A DNA stretch of 64,000 nucleotides from an uncultured Paracoccaceae bacterium (GCA_947500005.1 CANMQJ010000014.1:89180-153179), one strand, 5' to 3'; positions 8,903 through 19,192 are shown, counted from the first letter of the stretch. A program made the numbers and translations. The notes: generated from the letters alone by a model not told the origin.

Positions 8903-9876
8903 AAATGGCAGGCCGCGCAGTCGTCACCGGTGTGGGGCATTACTTGCCCGAGCGCATCGTTCCCAACTCGGCGTTCGAAGAGACACTGGACACCACCGAT
9001 GAATGGATCCGCAGCCGGTCGGGAATCGAGCGACGGCATTTCGCTGCCGAAGGCGAGACCACCTCGGACCTGGCCTTTCATGCCGCGAGAGCCGCGCTGG
9101 AGGATGCCGGGATAACGGCGGACGAGATCGATGCGATCATCCTTGCGACCTCGACCGCTGACCTGACCTTTCCATCCGCCGCGACGATGGTCCAGGCCCG
9201 GCTCGGGATGACGCATGGATTCGCCTTCGATGTTCAGGCCGTCTGCGCGGGATTCGTCTATGCTTTGAGCAATGCCAACGCACTGATCCTGTCGGGACAG
9301 GCGAAACGGGTGCTGGTAATCGGGGCCGAAACCTTCTCGCGAATCATGGACTGGACCGACCGGTCGACATGTGTCCTGTTCGGGGACGGCGCCGGCGCGC
9401 TGGTTCTTGAGGCGCAGGAAGGCGAAGGTTCCGCGCAGGATCGGGGCATCCTTTCGGTGGACCTGAATTCGGACGGACGCTACCGCGATCTTCTTTACGT
9501 CGATGGCGGGGTCTCGACCCAATCGACCGGGCACCTGCGGATGCAGGGCAACCAGGTTTTTCGCCATGCCGTTGAAAAACTGGCAAAAACCGCCGAAACC
9601 GCGCTGGATCGCGCGGGATTGACCAGCGCCGATGTGGACTGGATCGTGCCGCACCAGGCCAATATCCGCATCATCCAGGGCACCGCCAAGAAGATGGGCC
9701 TGTCGATGGAAAAGGTGGTCGTGACCGTTCAGGACCACGGGAATACTTCGGCGGCATCCATCCCGCTTGCGCTCTCGATCGGCAAGGGTCGCGGACAGAT
9801 AAAGCCCGGAGATCTGGTGGTCACCGAGGCGATCGGCGGCGGTCTGGCCTGGGGTGCGGTGGTGCTTCGCTGGTGA
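8899..9876 (+). CDS. fabH: Beta-ketoacyl-ACP synthase III
   Basis: Starts fatty acid synthesis by condensing acetyl-CoA with malonyl-ACP. The catalytic triad is visible: Cys116 in VQAVCAGF, His252 in VPHQAN and Asn282 in DHGNTSAAS. The 325-residue count assumes the GTG at 8899, which sits 6 bases after AAGAAGG and overlaps the plsX stop (GTGA). An ATG two codons later (8905) is a close alternative. The plsX-fabH coupling ties phospholipid and fatty acid initiation together. Confidence 0.96.
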   Translation: MKMAGRAVVTGVGHYLPERIVPNSAFEETLDTTDEWIRSRSGIERRHFAAEGETTSDLAFHAARAALEDAGITADEIDAIILATSTADLTFPSAATMVQARLGMTHGFAFDVQAVCAGFVYALSNANALILSGQAKRVLVIGAETFSRIMDWTDRSTCVLFGDGAGALVLEAQEGEGSAQDRGILSVDLNSDGRYRDLLYVDGGVSTQSTGHLRMQGNQVFRHAVEKLAKTAETALDRAGLTSADVDWIVPHQANIRIIQGTAKKMGLSMEKVVVTVQDHGNTSAASIPLALSIGKGRGQIKPGDLVVTEAIGGGLAWGAVVLRW

Positions 9877-9973
9877 TCCGGCGGGGAACCGCATAATCCC
9901 GCCCGTCCAATACCTTGATATTGACAGGGAAATTCCCCTGCCCCTATGCTTCGCTCACAACATGGGGGACGGC

Positions 9974-10276
9974 ATGGGCGAAAAAACTCTGACACGGATG
10001 GATCTGAGCGAGGCCGTTTTCCGCGAGGTCGGCCTGTCGCGCAACGAAAGTGCACAACTGGTCGAGAGCATGTTGAACCACATGTCCGACGCTCTGGTGC
10101 GCGGTGAACAGGTCAAGATCTCGTCCTTCGGAACCTTCAGCGTCCGCGACAAGTCGGCCCGCGTGGGCCGTAACCCCAAGACGGGTGAAGAGGTGCCGAT
10201 CCAGCCGCGCCGCGTGCTGACATTTCGCCCCTCGCACCTGATGAAGGACCGGGTCGCCGCCGGCAACCGCAAGTAA
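9974..10276 (+). CDS. ihfA: Integration host factor subunit alpha
   Basis: DNA-bending protein of the HU/IHF family, 100 residues, partner of IhfB (not in the window). It has the alpha-subunit N-terminus [20 protein letters not shown], the beta-arm with [14 protein letters not shown] (about residues 60-73) and the [14 protein letters not shown] end. The ATG at 9974 gives the standard start; one at 9962 would add four residues. In Rhodobacterales this gene typically lies between fabH and a MerR-type regulator, as here. Confidence 0.96.
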   Translation: MGEKTLTRMDLSEAVFREVGLSRNESAQLVESMLNHMSDALVRGEQVKISSFGTFSVRDKSARVGRNPKTGEEVPIQPRRVLTFRPSHLMKDRVAAGNRK

Positions 10277-10291
10277 GGCGGCGCCGGTACC

Positions 10292-10972
10292 ATGAGCAAA
10301 TCCCCCGACGCCTTTCGCACGATCAGTGAAGTCGCGGAATGGTTGGGGGTGCAGGCCCATGTTCTGCGTTTCTGGGAAAGCAAGTTTCCACAGGTCAAAC
10401 CGGTCAAACGCGCGGGCGGGCGGCGCTATTACCGGCCGAACGACATGCTTCTGCTCGGCGGGATCAAGAAACTGCTGCACGATGACGGGCTGACCATCAA
10501 GGGCGTCCAGAAGATGCTGCGCGAGAAAGGCCCCAACCACGTCGCCGAACTGTCGCAGGGGCTCGACGAGATGGCCGAGCCCGCTTTTGCCGAGGGCGGC
10601 ACCGTGGTGCGGTTCCACGAAAAGCCCCGCAACGGCAGCGAGCAGATCGACCTCGATTTCGGAGAGGTCGAGGAGGCCGAGCCTGAGGACCTGGACGAAG
10701 CCATCGAGGAGCTATCCCCGGCGCCCTTCGGAAGCGGCGAACTGCCTTCTTTCCTCAAGACCCCAGCCCCGCCCGAGCTTGCCACGGAGGCAGCCGAGGA
10801 GGACGCCACTGTAGCGCCCACGGTCGAGCAGGCAGACGATGCCGAACCTGGTCCCCTTGCCGCGCTGGCGCGGATCGACAGGCTTTCACCCGAGGATCGG
10901 GACCGCATCGCACCGCTTGCGCACGACCTTCGGACATGGCTGGAGCGTTACGACGCGGAAGTCGTCGGATAA
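10292..10972 (+). CDS. MerR-family transcriptional regulator
   Basis: 226 residues. The first ~75 form a MerR-type winged helix: [25 protein letters not shown], then [13 protein letters not shown] and [17 protein letters not shown]. The rest is long, acidic and low in complexity (many E, D and P), with no cysteine cluster, so there is no sign of a metal or redox sensor. It starts 15 bp after ihfA and is probably co-transcribed. The effector and target promoters are not known. Confidence 0.88.
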   Translation: MSKSPDAFRTISEVAEWLGVQAHVLRFWESKFPQVKPVKRAGGRRYYRPNDMLLLGGIKKLLHDDGLTIKGVQKMLREKGPNHVAELSQGLDEMAEPAFAEGGTVVRFHEKPRNGSEQIDLDFGEVEEAEPEDLDEAIEELSPAPFGSGELPSFLKTPAPPELATEAAEEDATVAPTVEQADDAEPGPLAALARIDRLSPEDRDRIAPLAHDLRTWLERYDAEVVG

Positions 10973-11033
10973 GAAAAAAACCAATGGTTTGCTCTTGCCC
11001 CTGCTGGGAAAATCAGTATGAACACTCCCACGT

Positions 11034-11110
11034 CGGGCTATGGCGCAGCCTGGTAGCGCGTCCGTCTGGGGGACGGAAGGTCGCAGGTTCAAGTCCTGCT
11101 AGCCCGACCA
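11034..11110 (+). tRNA. tRNA-Pro (GGG)
   Basis: A 77-base cloverleaf: acceptor CGGGCTA/TAGCCCG, D-stem GCGC/GCGC, anticodon stem TCCGT/ACGGA with loop CTGGGGG (anticodon GGG), T-stem GCAGG/CCTGC with TTCAAGT, discriminator A and an encoded CCA. It decodes CCC/CCU proline codons. Confidence 0.97.
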
Positions 11111-11168
11111 TCAGCTACCTCACATCTCTCGCGGCGGGCCGGGCCCGGCCGGGTCAAAGGGTCCAGCC

Positions 11169-12263
11169 ATGAGCCATGACACGACCGGTGTGTGCCCCAA
11201 CCAGCAGATCGAAGACCTGATCGACAGCGGTGCCATTCGGGCCACTGACCCCTTCGTCACGGGCCAAGTGCAGCCGGCAAGCCTCGACCTGCGGCTTGGT
11301 ACGGTGGCCTATCGCGTCCGAGCATCGTTCCTTGCCGGAGCCGCACATAGTGTGAAGGACAGGCTCGAAGAATTCGAGATGCACCGAATCCCGCTGACCG
11401 ACGAAGGTGCGGTTCTGGAAAAGGGCTGTGTCTACCTGGTGCCGCTGATGGAATCGCTGACCCTGCCCGAGGGAATCTCGGCCGTGGCCAATGCGAAAAG
11501 CTCCACCGGCCGTCTTGATCTGCTCACCCGCGCCGTCACCGACCGCGGGACCGAGTTCGATCGCATCCCGCAAGGTTACGACGGCCCGCTCTATGCCGAG
11601 ATCTGTCCGCGCTCCTTCTCGGTCCTGGTACGGCCGGGTATGCGCCTCAACCAGATCCGGTTCCGGTCCGGCCAAGCGGTTCTGGACGACGCCGAATTGC
11701 GATCACTTCACGCGCGGACACCGCTGGTGGACGGGCCTGCGGTGATACAGGACGGGCTGGGCTTTTCGGTGGACCTGCGACCGGCCAAGGACGACCTGGT
11801 CGGCTATCGCGCCAAGCCCCATACCGGGGTCATCGACCTCGACCGGATCGGGCAATATGCTCCGGCGGAGTTCTGGGAAGAGATCCGGACACGCGAAGGG
11901 CGCATCATCCTCGACCCCGGCGCCTTCTACATTCTCGTCAGCCGCGAAGCGGTCCACATCCCACCAGACTATGCCGCCGAGATGGCCCCCTACCTTGCTA
12001 TGGTGGGCGAATTCCGGGTGCATTACGCGGGTTTCTTCGATCCGGGTTTCGGGCACGACGCGGCCGGTGGCGCAGGATCGCGCGGCGTGCTGGAAGTGCG
12101 CTGCCACGAGGCGCCTTTCGTGCTGGAAGACGGTCAGGTCGTGGGCCGGCTGGTTTACGAGCGCATGGCGCAGCGGCCCACGCAGCTATACGGCGCGGGG
12201 ATCGCCTCGAATTATCAAGGTCAGGGCCTGAAGCTGTCGAAGCACTTCAAGACATCGATGTAA
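11169..12263 (+). CDS. dcd: 2'-Deoxycytidine 5'-triphosphate deaminase, long alphaproteobacterial form
   Basis: Deaminates dCTP to dUTP for thymidylate synthesis. At 364 residues it is nearly twice the length of the classical enzyme. It belongs to the long DCD family in which two trimer-type dUTPase folds are fused. The first half shows QPASLDLRLG (~residues 36-45), ANAKSSTGRLDLLTR (~108) and LYAEICPRSFSVLVRPGMRLNQIRF. The second half repeats the fold with FYILVSREAVHIPP and HYAGFFDPGFGH. A stand-alone gene after tRNA-Pro; the next gene converges on it. Confidence 0.9.
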   Translation: MSHDTTGVCPNQQIEDLIDSGAIRATDPFVTGQVQPASLDLRLGTVAYRVRASFLAGAAHSVKDRLEEFEMHRIPLTDEGAVLEKGCVYLVPLMESLTLPEGISAVANAKSSTGRLDLLTRAVTDRGTEFDRIPQGYDGPLYAEICPRSFSVLVRPGMRLNQIRFRSGQAVLDDAELRSLHARTPLVDGPAVIQDGLGFSVDLRPAKDDLVGYRAKPHTGVIDLDRIGQYAPAEFWEEIRTREGRIILDPGAFYILVSREAVHIPPDYAAEMAPYLAMVGEFRVHYAGFFDPGFGHDAAGGAGSRGVLEVRCHEAPFVLEDGQVVGRLVYERMAQRPTQLYGAGIASNYQGQGLKLSKHFKTSM

Positions 12264-12288
12264 GCAATAGAATTTCCTGCGAAACTCG

Positions 12289-12513
12289 TCAGTTCCGCGG
12301 GAAACGCGTGGCTTGCTTCATCTTTGCGCTATTCTCACGCGTCCAAGGGCCATTAGGGTCGTGCGAGACCTGTTCGTGATCCTCGCCGCCTTGCGCCCTG
12401 TCCTTCTTCCCGCCAATCTTGGACATCGCGCCAAAGCCCGCATTCATACCTGAATGCACCAGCTTGCCGATGACCATCTTGACGATCATGTTGATGATAT
12501 GGTTCGCGTTCAT
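12289..12513 (-). CDS. Small conserved-type hypothetical protein (74 aa)
   Basis: Sequence starts MNANHIINMIVKMVIGKLVH, an amphipathic or weakly membrane-associating helix, followed by a Gly/Lys stretch and a polar tail containing DPNGPWTREN. It is rich in Met and lacks a signal peptide. It follows scpB on the same strand after 68 bp. No family function is recognised. Codon use matches its neighbours, which supports it being a real gene. Confidence 0.6.
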   Translation of the reverse strand: MNANHIINMIVKMVIGKLVHSGMNAGFGAMSKIGGKKDRAQGGEDHEQVSHDPNGPWTRENSAKMKQATRFPRN

Positions 12514-12581
12514 CGCACGTCTCTCTTTGCTGCCCTGACCGCAATATAGCGGTGAATCTTGCAGATTTCAGGGCGAAACCC

Positions 12582-13244
12582 TCAATCTTCTTCAAAAAGT
12601 TCGGGCTGGCCTTCGTGGGTATCGTCTTCCTCCCCCCGGCCCTCGCCCAAGGGTATGGTGCCCGGCGGCGGCCGGTTCTCCAGAAGGCCCGCGGCGCGCA
12701 ATTCCTTGAGCCCGGGAAGATCACGCGCGCTTTCCAGCCCGAAATGATCCAGGAATTGCGGCGTCACGACGAAGGTGACGGGCCGACCCGGCGACATTCT
12801 GCGACGACCCAGGCGGATCCATTCCATCTCGAGCAGTTGATCGATGGTGCCCCGTGAGACGGAGACGCCGCGAATCTCTTCGATCTCGGCCCGCGTGCAG
12901 GGCTGGTGATAGGCGACGATGGCCAGCGTCTCGATCGCCGCACGGCTGAGCTTGCGGGTCTCGATCGTCTCTTTCTGCATCAGGAAGCCCAGGTCGGGCG
13001 CGGTACGGATCGCCCACGCCTCTCCGACCTTCACCACACGCACACCGCGCCCCTCGTAGCGTTTGCGCAGAAGTTCCAGCGCCTGCGCCGCATCGCTGCC
13101 ATGCGGCATCCGTGCCTCGAGATCGGCGACCGTGACCGGCTCGGGGCTGGCGAAGAGCACGGCCTCGACCATGCGCTCCTGCTCGGCCAGGGGCGGCGCG
13201 TCGAACAGGCTCTCGCGGGCGTCGTCTTCCTCGTGGTCAATCAC
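12582..13244 (-). CDS. scpB: Segregation and condensation protein B
   Basis: Kleisin-associated winged-helix protein of the SMC-ScpAB condensin. 220 residues. The typical start region MVEAVLFASPEPV lies near residues 25-37, with LSRAAIETLAIVAYHQPCTRAEIEEIRGVS (first winged-helix core) and MEWIRLGRRRMSPGRPVTFVVTPQFLDHFGL afterwards. The acidic C-terminal tail is common in this order. The start codon is GTG at 13244, overlapping the end of scpA by 8 bases. SMC itself is not in the window. Confidence 0.94.
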   Translation of the reverse strand: MIDHEEDDARESLFDAPPLAEQERMVEAVLFASPEPVTVADLEARMPHGSDAAQALELLRKRYEGRGVRVVKVGEAWAIRTAPDLGFLMQKETIETRKLSRAAIETLAIVAYHQPCTRAEIEEIRGVSVSRGTIDQLLEMEWIRLGRRRMSPGRPVTFVVTPQFLDHFGLESARDLPGLKELRAAGLLENRPPPGTIPLGEGRGEEDDTHEGQPELFEED

Positions 13245-14034
13245 TCTTGTCGGTCCTCTTGCGCAGGTGGATCGGCGCGAAAGTATCGCTCTGCCGCATC
13301 TCGAGGTGCCCCTCTTTCACCAGTTCCAGCGATGCGGCGAAGGTCGCGGCAGTGGCGGAGCGCCGCCGCGCCGGATCGGCATGCCATCCGTCGGGCAGGT
13401 AGCTTTCCATGTCGGTCCAGCTGCCGGCGAAACGGATCAGCGGACGCATCCGGTCAAGTGCCTGCTCCATCGTGAAGACGGAGTCGCGGTCCATCGTGAA
13501 AGGACGAAACTCGTCACGCGTGCGGATGCGCGCATAGCCTTGCATCAGGTCGAGAAGCGTCGCGCTATAGGTCACGGTGCGGATGCGCGTCACGTCCTCG
13601 CCCTGCCCCCGCCGGAAGAAGTCGCGCCCAAGCTGGTCGCGCGCCATGAGCCGCGCCGCCGCGTCACGCATGGCCTGAAGCCTTTCCAGCTGAAAGGCAA
13701 GATGCGCGGCCAGTTCCTCGCCGGTCGGACCTTCCTCCTCGGGGTCGGGCGGCAGCAGCAGGCGGGACTTGAGAAAGGCGAGCCAGGCAGCCATCACCAG
13801 GTAGTCCGCGGCAAGTTCGATCCGCAGTGCACGGGCGCGCTCGACGAAGGTCAGGTATTGCTGGGCGAGCGCCAGGACCGAGATCTTGCGCAGATCGACC
13901 TTCTGGGTGCGCGACAGGGTCAACAGCACGTCGAGCGGGCCCTCGAACCCGTCGACATCGACGATCAGCGCCTCGGCCGCAAGCCTGTCGGCAACCGAGA
14001 TGGCCTCGTCCTCGGCAAACAGATTATCGCTCAT
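13237..14034 (-). CDS. scpA: Segregation and condensation protein A
   Basis: Kleisin subunit of the SMC condensin, 265 residues. The N-terminal signature VDGFEGPLDVLLTLSRTQKV (residues ~28-47) binds the SMC head/neck. LAADYLVMAAWLAFLKSRLLLP is the next conserved block. The winged-helix C-terminus reads TFAASLELVKEGHLEMRQSDTFAPIHL. An open frame upstream reaches 14190, but ATG 14034 (MSDNLFAED) is the natural start and overlaps the end of nagZ by 11 bases. Co-transcribed with nagZ and scpB. Confidence 0.94.
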   Translation of the reverse strand: MSDNLFAEDEAISVADRLAAEALIVDVDGFEGPLDVLLTLSRTQKVDLRKISVLALAQQYLTFVERARALRIELAADYLVMAAWLAFLKSRLLLPPDPEEEGPTGEELAAHLAFQLERLQAMRDAAARLMARDQLGRDFFRRGQGEDVTRIRTVTYSATLLDLMQGYARIRTRDEFRPFTMDRDSVFTMEQALDRMRPLIRFAGSWTDMESYLPDGWHADPARRRSATAATFAASLELVKEGHLEMRQSDTFAPIHLRKRTDKSD

Positions 14035-15031
14035 ACACCTCTCCGCCCATGAGGCGGGAAAGGTCGGCCTCGGCAGCCTCGATGTCAAGTTCGCCGGGGG
14101 CCTGTCGGCGGTCGAGCGCCCGCTCGGCCCGGGTCTGGGCGGCAGCGTCCATTTCTCCGGCCGCATGGGCAACCTCGGCCCGTTCGGCAAGCGTACCGTT
14201 GCAGTGCAGAACCACGTCGCACCCGGCCGCGATGGCCGCGCGCGAGAGATCGCACAGCCGCCCCCGCAGCGCCTTCATCGACAGGTCGTCGGTCATGATG
14301 AGCCCGTCGAATCCGATCTGGTCGCGGATCAGCCCGATCATGCGTGGCGAGATGGTGGCGGGCTTGTCGTCAATCCTGTCGTAGACAAGATGCGCGGTCA
14401 TCCCCATCGGCAGGTCGGTCAGCGCGCGAAAGGGCGCGAAATCGGTGTCATCGAGGTCTTCGGGATCGGCATCAACATGCGGGAGGTCGTGATGGCTGTC
14501 CATCGTGGCGCGACCGTGGCCGGGCATGTGCTTGACCACCGGAAGCACGCCACCCTCCAGCAGCCCGTCAGCCACGGCGCGGCCCAGAAGCGTCACCGTC
14601 TCGGCATCGCGCCCATAGCAGCGATTGGCAAGGAAAGGATGGGTCGCCTCGCGCGCGATATCGACCATCGGCGCACAGTTGCAATCGATGCCGAGCCCCC
14701 GCAGCTCATGCGCGATCAGGCGATAGCGGAGGTACATTGCGCGCGCTGCGTCAGGCCCCGCCCGGTCGGCATGGGTGAGGGGCGGCAACCACTCGCGTGC
14801 CAGGGGCGCGCGCAGGCGTTGCACCCGGCCCCCCTCCTGGTCGATCAGTATGGGGCAGTCGCGCCCCACCGCCTCACGAAATTCAGCGCAGAGCGCACGG
14901 ACCTGGTCGGCAGTATCGATATTGCGGGAAAAGAGAATGAACCCGAACGGGTTCACCTCGGCAAAAAGCGTTTTTTCCTCGGGCGTCAGGCGCAGCCCGT
15001 CGGCATTGAGGATCGTGTTGCCGAATGTCAC
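14024..15031 (-). CDS. nagZ: Beta-N-acetylhexosaminidase (glycoside hydrolase 3)
   Basis: Cytoplasmic GH3 enzyme that removes GlcNAc from anhydro-muropeptides in wall recycling; its product can feed AnmK (encoded at the start of the window). With the GTG start at 15031 it has 335 residues. NagZ landmarks: PFGFILFSRNI (28-38), LIDQEGGRV (62-70), KHMPGHG (167-173) and MTDDLSM (246-252), which contains the nucleophile Asp. The GTG overlaps the stop of the SPOR gene as GTGA. The longer frame upstream is only read-through of the SPOR coding region. Confidence 0.93.
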   Translation of the reverse strand: MTFGNTILNADGLRLTPEEKTLFAEVNPFGFILFSRNIDTADQVRALCAEFREAVGRDCPILIDQEGGRVQRLRAPLAREWLPPLTHADRAGPDAARAMYLRYRLIAHELRGLGIDCNCAPMVDIAREATHPFLANRCYGRDAETVTLLGRAVADGLLEGGVLPVVKHMPGHGRATMDSHHDLPHVDADPEDLDDTDFAPFRALTDLPMGMTAHLVYDRIDDKPATISPRMIGLIRDQIGFDGLIMTDDLSMKALRGRLCDLSRAAIAAGCDVVLHCNGTLAERAEVAHAAGEMDAAAQTRAERALDRRQAPGELDIEAAEADLSRLMGGEVYER

Positions 15032-16122
15032 CGTGTGGTCACCGGGATGCAATCCGCACGCTCGGCGACCAATGCGGCGCAGAAACGGCGCGCGTCGCTC
15101 AGGTCTTCGAAGCCCATTGCCCGCAGGCGATAGAATGTGCGGCCGCCGCTCGCGGCCTTCTGGATCACCCGTTGCTTGCCATCCATGTAGTCGGCGAAAC
15201 GGTCCTGAATGCGGTCCCATTCGGTGCGCGCGACATCGGGGCTGTCATAGGCCCCAAGCTGCGCCAGCCGGGTCCCGACAGGCAGGCTTTCGGGATCGAC
15301 ATCGAGCGTGGCCGACGTGTCGACCGCGGCAGTCACGGTTTCCTCGAAACTGGCCGTGGCGGCACCCGATTGCGTGGCCCTAGCGGGACGCAACTGGGGA
15401 CGCAGGGACCGCTTGACGCCCGGCGCGTCGAGCAGCGCAAGTTCAGGCTGCTGATCGACCAGATCGGCCGGGTCGATGGCCGGCATCGCTTCTGGCTGGA
15501 CGATGGCGGCGATCTTTTCGCCGTTCTCGCCTTCGAGGAAGGTTGTCTGCGGCTCCTCCTCGGCGACCAGTTCGGCCACGAGTCGATCGACGGCACCGTC
15601 ACGGAAAGCAGCCAGCGCATCGTCAGAGACCGGCGCCGCTTCCTCACGGGTGAGCGAGGCCTTGATCGGATGCAACTCTCCCATCGGGACATCCTCATCC
15701 GAAAGTGACACCGGTTTCGGAGCCAGGATCAGGCGATCCGGTGGCGGCGCGGCGGTCCCCTGCGCGGCGACCGTATTGACCGCCAGCCCCTGATGATCGG
15801 CCGGACGGCCACCCGGATTTTCCGGCTGGATCCGCATCGGCCCTTCCACGGCCCTCACGACCGGCACGCCGCTCACGTCGCGGGCGACAAGCTTGAAACC
15901 CCAGACGCCGATGCCGACCACCAGGGCCAGCGAACCCAGCGCGCCGGCCACGGTAAATACACGCCCCATCAGCGGCACGCGTGGCCCATCGATCGGTTCC
16001 TGGTCGTACTCGTGGCCCGCCACATACTCCGGCTCGGCGGCCGGAGGCACCTGATAGGCATTCTGGTAGCTGTAATGAACCTGTTGGGAAGCGTAATGCC
16101 CCGCCGTGTCGAAACTCGCCAT
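15028..16122 (-). CDS. SPOR-domain membrane protein
   Basis: 364 residues. A polar Tyr/Gln-rich cytoplasmic N-terminus of ~50 residues is followed by one membrane span (VFTVAGALGSLALVVGIGVWGFKL, about residues 56-80), a long Pro/Ala/Glu-rich periplasmic linker and a C-terminal SPOR fold (TRLAQLGAYDSPDVARTEWDRIQ ... FYRLRAMGFEDLSDARRFCAAL). SPOR domains bind denuded glycan strands at the division septum. It is placed between argS and nagZ, with translational coupling to nagZ. The specific division role is inferred from the domain. Confidence 0.88.
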   Translation of the reverse strand: MASFDTAGHYASQQVHYSYQNAYQVPPAAEPEYVAGHEYDQEPIDGPRVPLMGRVFTVAGALGSLALVVGIGVWGFKLVARDVSGVPVVRAVEGPMRIQPENPGGRPADHQGLAVNTVAAQGTAAPPPDRLILAPKPVSLSDEDVPMGELHPIKASLTREEAAPVSDDALAAFRDGAVDRLVAELVAEEEPQTTFLEGENGEKIAAIVQPEAMPAIDPADLVDQQPELALLDAPGVKRSLRPQLRPARATQSGAATASFEETVTAAVDTSATLDVDPESLPVGTRLAQLGAYDSPDVARTEWDRIQDRFADYMDGKQRVIQKAASGGRTFYRLRAMGFEDLSDARRFCAALVAERADCIPVTTR

Positions 16123-16216
16123 GTCCGCCTCACTGCCCTCCTGCACGAGTCTTTGCCGTGCTTGGGGTCCTCTGTCCTATGTTCCTGCCTCGGACCGGCG
16201 GTTCGGGCGGTATTGG

Positions 16217-17962
16217 TTACCGCATCTCCTGCGCCGGCGTCACACCCAAGATACCAAGGCCTGCCGCGATCACAACCGCGACCGCCCGGGCCAGTGCCAT
16301 TTTTGCATGACTTGTGGCCGCATCGCCATCCTGCAGGAATTTCAACGAAGGGACATCGTTGCCCCGATTCCACAGTGAGTGAAATTCACCTGCCAATTCA
16401 TAGAGATAGAAGGCGACCCTGTGAGGTTCATTGGTCCTTGCCGCGATCTCGACCAGGCGCGGCCATTCTGCCAGCTTCTTTGCGACGGCAAGCTCCGCCT
16501 CGTGATCCACAAGGGTCAGATCCGCCGCCTGCAGCGTGGTCTCATCGGCTGTTATCCCGGCCTCTTCGGCCTTGCGCAGCACGCTCATCACGCGGGCATG
16601 GGCATATTGCACGTAAAAGACCGGGTTCTCGCGGCTCTGCTCCAGCACCTTGTCGAAATCGAAATCGAGCGGCGCGTCGTTCTTGCGGGTGAGCATGACG
16701 AAACGGGTCACGTCGGGGCCCACTTGCTCGACCACGTCGCGCAAGGTCACGAAATTGCCCGCCCGCTTGGACATCTTGAAGGGTTCGCCGTTCTTCCAGA
16801 GCTTGACCAGCTGCGTCAGCTTGATGTCGAGCGGCACCTTACCGTCCGACAGCGCCGAAACCGCTGCCTTCATCCGCTTTACATATCCGCCGTGATCGGC
16901 GCCGAAGACGTCGATCAGCTGATCATAGCCTCGGCTTACTTTGTCAAAGTGATAGGCGATGTCAGGCGCGAAATAGGTCCAGCTTCCGTCGGATTTCTTC
17001 ACCGGCCTGTCCACGTCGTCACCATGTTCGGTGGACTTGAACAGCGTCTGTTCGCGCGGCTCCCAATCTTCGGGGGTCTTGCCCTTGGGCGGCTCCAGCA
17101 CGCCCTCGTAGATCAACCCCTTGGCCGCGAGACTCTCGAGCGCCCGTTCGATCAGCCCGGTGCCGTAAAGCGATTTCTCGGAGAAGAAGCGGTCCATATT
17201 GACGCCCAGCTGCGCGAGATCCTCGCGGATCAGGGCCATCATCGCGTCGGTGGCGAACGCGCGCACCTCGTCCAGCCAGACCTCTTCGGGCTGGCCGACA
17301 TAGGCGTCGCCAACCTTGTCCTTCAGCGCCTCGCCGACCGGTACGAGGTAATCGCCGGGATAGGTTCCGTCGGGAAACTCCACCGCTTCGCCATGCGCTT
17401 CGAGATAGCGCAGGTAGACCGAGCGGGCCAGCACGTCGACCTGCGCACCGCCGTCGTTGATGTAATATTCACGCGTGACCTCCCAGCCCGCGTAATCCAG
17501 CAGGCTGGCCAGCGCATCGCCGAAGACAGCGCCACGGGTATGGCCCACATGCAGCGGGCCGGTCGGGTTGGCCGAGACGTATTCGACGTTGACGGACCGC
17601 CCCTGCCCCATCTGCGACCGCCCGAACTCGACACCCTCGCGCAGGACGGTCGCGATCACCTCTTGCCACACGGAAGGGGCGAGACGCATGTTCAGAAAGC
17701 CGGGGCCGGCAACCTCGGCGCTGGTGATGCGGTGGTCGGCACCCAGCTTGGCGGCAAGGGCCTCGGCGATGTCGCGCGGCTTCATCTTCGCGGGCTTGGC
17801 CAGCACCATCGCGGCGTTGGTCGCCATGTCGCCATGCAGCGGGTCGCGCGGAGGCTCGACCGTCACGTTGTCGAAATCCAGCCCCTCGGGCAGCACGCCC
17901 TCGGATTGCATCTGGGCAAGCGCGTCCAGCACCAGGCCGCGGATCTGGGTAAACAGGTTCAT
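16217..17962 (-). CDS. argS: Arginyl-tRNA synthetase
   Basis: Class I synthetase of 581 residues. HIGH-type motif HVGH in [15 protein letters not shown] (~residues 131-145), KMSK in [13 protein letters not shown] and a DALR-type anticodon-binding C-terminus ending [16 protein letters not shown] 17962 ([11 protein letters not shown]) is the normal start. It lies 60 bp after dgt and 94 bp before the SPOR gene on the same strand. Confidence 0.97.
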   Translation of the reverse strand: MNLFTQIRGLVLDALAQMQSEGVLPEGLDFDNVTVEPPRDPLHGDMATNAAMVLAKPAKMKPRDIAEALAAKLGADHRITSAEVAGPGFLNMRLAPSVWQEVIATVLREGVEFGRSQMGQGRSVNVEYVSANPTGPLHVGHTRGAVFGDALASLLDYAGWEVTREYYINDGGAQVDVLARSVYLRYLEAHGEAVEFPDGTYPGDYLVPVGEALKDKVGDAYVGQPEEVWLDEVRAFATDAMMALIREDLAQLGVNMDRFFSEKSLYGTGLIERALESLAAKGLIYEGVLEPPKGKTPEDWEPREQTLFKSTEHGDDVDRPVKKSDGSWTYFAPDIAYHFDKVSRGYDQLIDVFGADHGGYVKRMKAAVSALSDGKVPLDIKLTQLVKLWKNGEPFKMSKRAGNFVTLRDVVEQVGPDVTRFVMLTRKNDAPLDFDFDKVLEQSRENPVFYVQYAHARVMSVLRKAEEAGITADETTLQAADLTLVDHEAELAVAKKLAEWPRLVEIAARTNEPHRVAFYLYELAGEFHSLWNRGNDVPSLKFLQDGDAATSHAKMALARAVAVVIAAGLGILGVTPAQEMR

Positions 17963-18022
17963 CTGACTGTCCTTCTGCTTGGCAGCGGGTTTACCACGCA
18001 AACCGCCCGCGTCAATGGAGGC

Positions 18023-19192
18023 TCAGCTGCCGGTCCCGCGCAGGTGAAGCGCGTCACCCCCGGTCAGGCGGGCGTGATCCAGAAGCGCGAACCGGTCCGT
18101 CATCCCCGAGATGTAGTCCGATACGATCCGGGCCAGAGCGGTGTCATCCGCCGCCGCCTCGATATCGCCATGCCAGTGACGCGGCATCTGTTTCGGGTCC
18201 GAGAGGTAGATTGGAAACAATTCCTCGACCACACGCGAGACACTGGTGCGCACGGCCATCACCGACGGCGCACGATACATGCGATGGAAGAGAAACGCCC
18301 GGATCACCTTGAGATCGGCCCAGAGCGCGGGCGAGAACTGCGCGACCGGGTGCCCGAGCGCTCGGATCTCTTCCACCGAGTTTGCCTGCGCCTCCGTAAG
18401 AGCCTTGCGCGAGGTCTCGATCACATCCGAGACCATCACACCGAAGACTCGCCGCAACGCCTCATGCCGGCGGCGATAGGCATCGGTGCGCGGATAGGTA
18501 CGGTCGACCTCGGCATAACATTCGCCGATGATCGGCAACTCCGCTATCTCGTCATCGGTGAAAAGCCCCGCGCGCAGCCCGTCATGCAGGTCGTGGTTGT
18601 TATAGGCCACGTCATCTGCCAGCGCCGCCACCTGAGCCTCGGCACTGGCATGGGTATCGAGTTCCAGGTCGAAACGCGCATTGCATTCGGCAAGCGCCCA
18701 GGGCAGGTCGCCCAGGACAGGACCATTATGCTTGGCGATGGCTTCCAGCGTCTCCCATGTGAGGTTCAGACCGTCGAAGGCGGCATAATGTCGTTCCAGC
18801 CGGGTGACGATGCGGATCGCCTGCGCATTGTGATCGAACCCGCCATAGGGCTGCATCAGTGCGTGAAGGGCATCCTCGCCGGTATGGCCGAACGGGGTGT
18901 GGCCAAGGTCATGCGCCAGGGCCACGGCCTCGGTCAGCTCGCCATTGAGCCCAAGGGTTCCCGCAATGGTGCGCGCCACCTGCGCGACCTCGATGGAATG
19001 GGTCAGCCGCGTGCGGTAGTTGTCGCCCTCGTGCTCGACGAAGACCTGGGTCTTGTGCTTGAGCCGGCGAAAGGCGCTGGCATGGATGATCCGGTCGCGG
19101 TCGCGCTGGAAACACGACCGGAAACTGCTCTCTTCCTCCGGCACGAGCCGGCCGCGGGCGCGGTCGGGGTCCGAGGCATAGGGCGCGCGCAT
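18023..19192 (-). CDS. dgt: dGTP triphosphohydrolase-like HD-domain protein
   Basis: Hydrolyses dNTPs to deoxynucleoside and triphosphate in the cytoplasm (dGTPase type 2 group). 389 residues. Metal-binding HD-fold residues are seen in RTRLTHSIEVAQVAR (His) and VALAHDLGHTPFGHTGE (HD). The family segment FDHNAQAIRIVTRLE and YNNHDLHDGLRAGL are also present. ATG 19192 gives MRAPYASDPDRARGRL; a GTG two codons upstream is possible. It diverges from erpA (77 bp). Confidence 0.92.
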   Translation of the reverse strand: MRAPYASDPDRARGRLVPEEESSFRSCFQRDRDRIIHASAFRRLKHKTQVFVEHEGDNYRTRLTHSIEVAQVARTIAGTLGLNGELTEAVALAHDLGHTPFGHTGEDALHALMQPYGGFDHNAQAIRIVTRLERHYAAFDGLNLTWETLEAIAKHNGPVLGDLPWALAECNARFDLELDTHASAEAQVAALADDVAYNNHDLHDGLRAGLFTDDEIAELPIIGECYAEVDRTYPRTDAYRRRHEALRRVFGVMVSDVIETSRKALTEAQANSVEEIRALGHPVAQFSPALWADLKVIRAFLFHRMYRAPSVMAVRTSVSRVVEELFPIYLSDPKQMPRHWHGDIEAAADDTALARIVSDYISGMTDRFALLDHARLTGGDALHLRGTGS

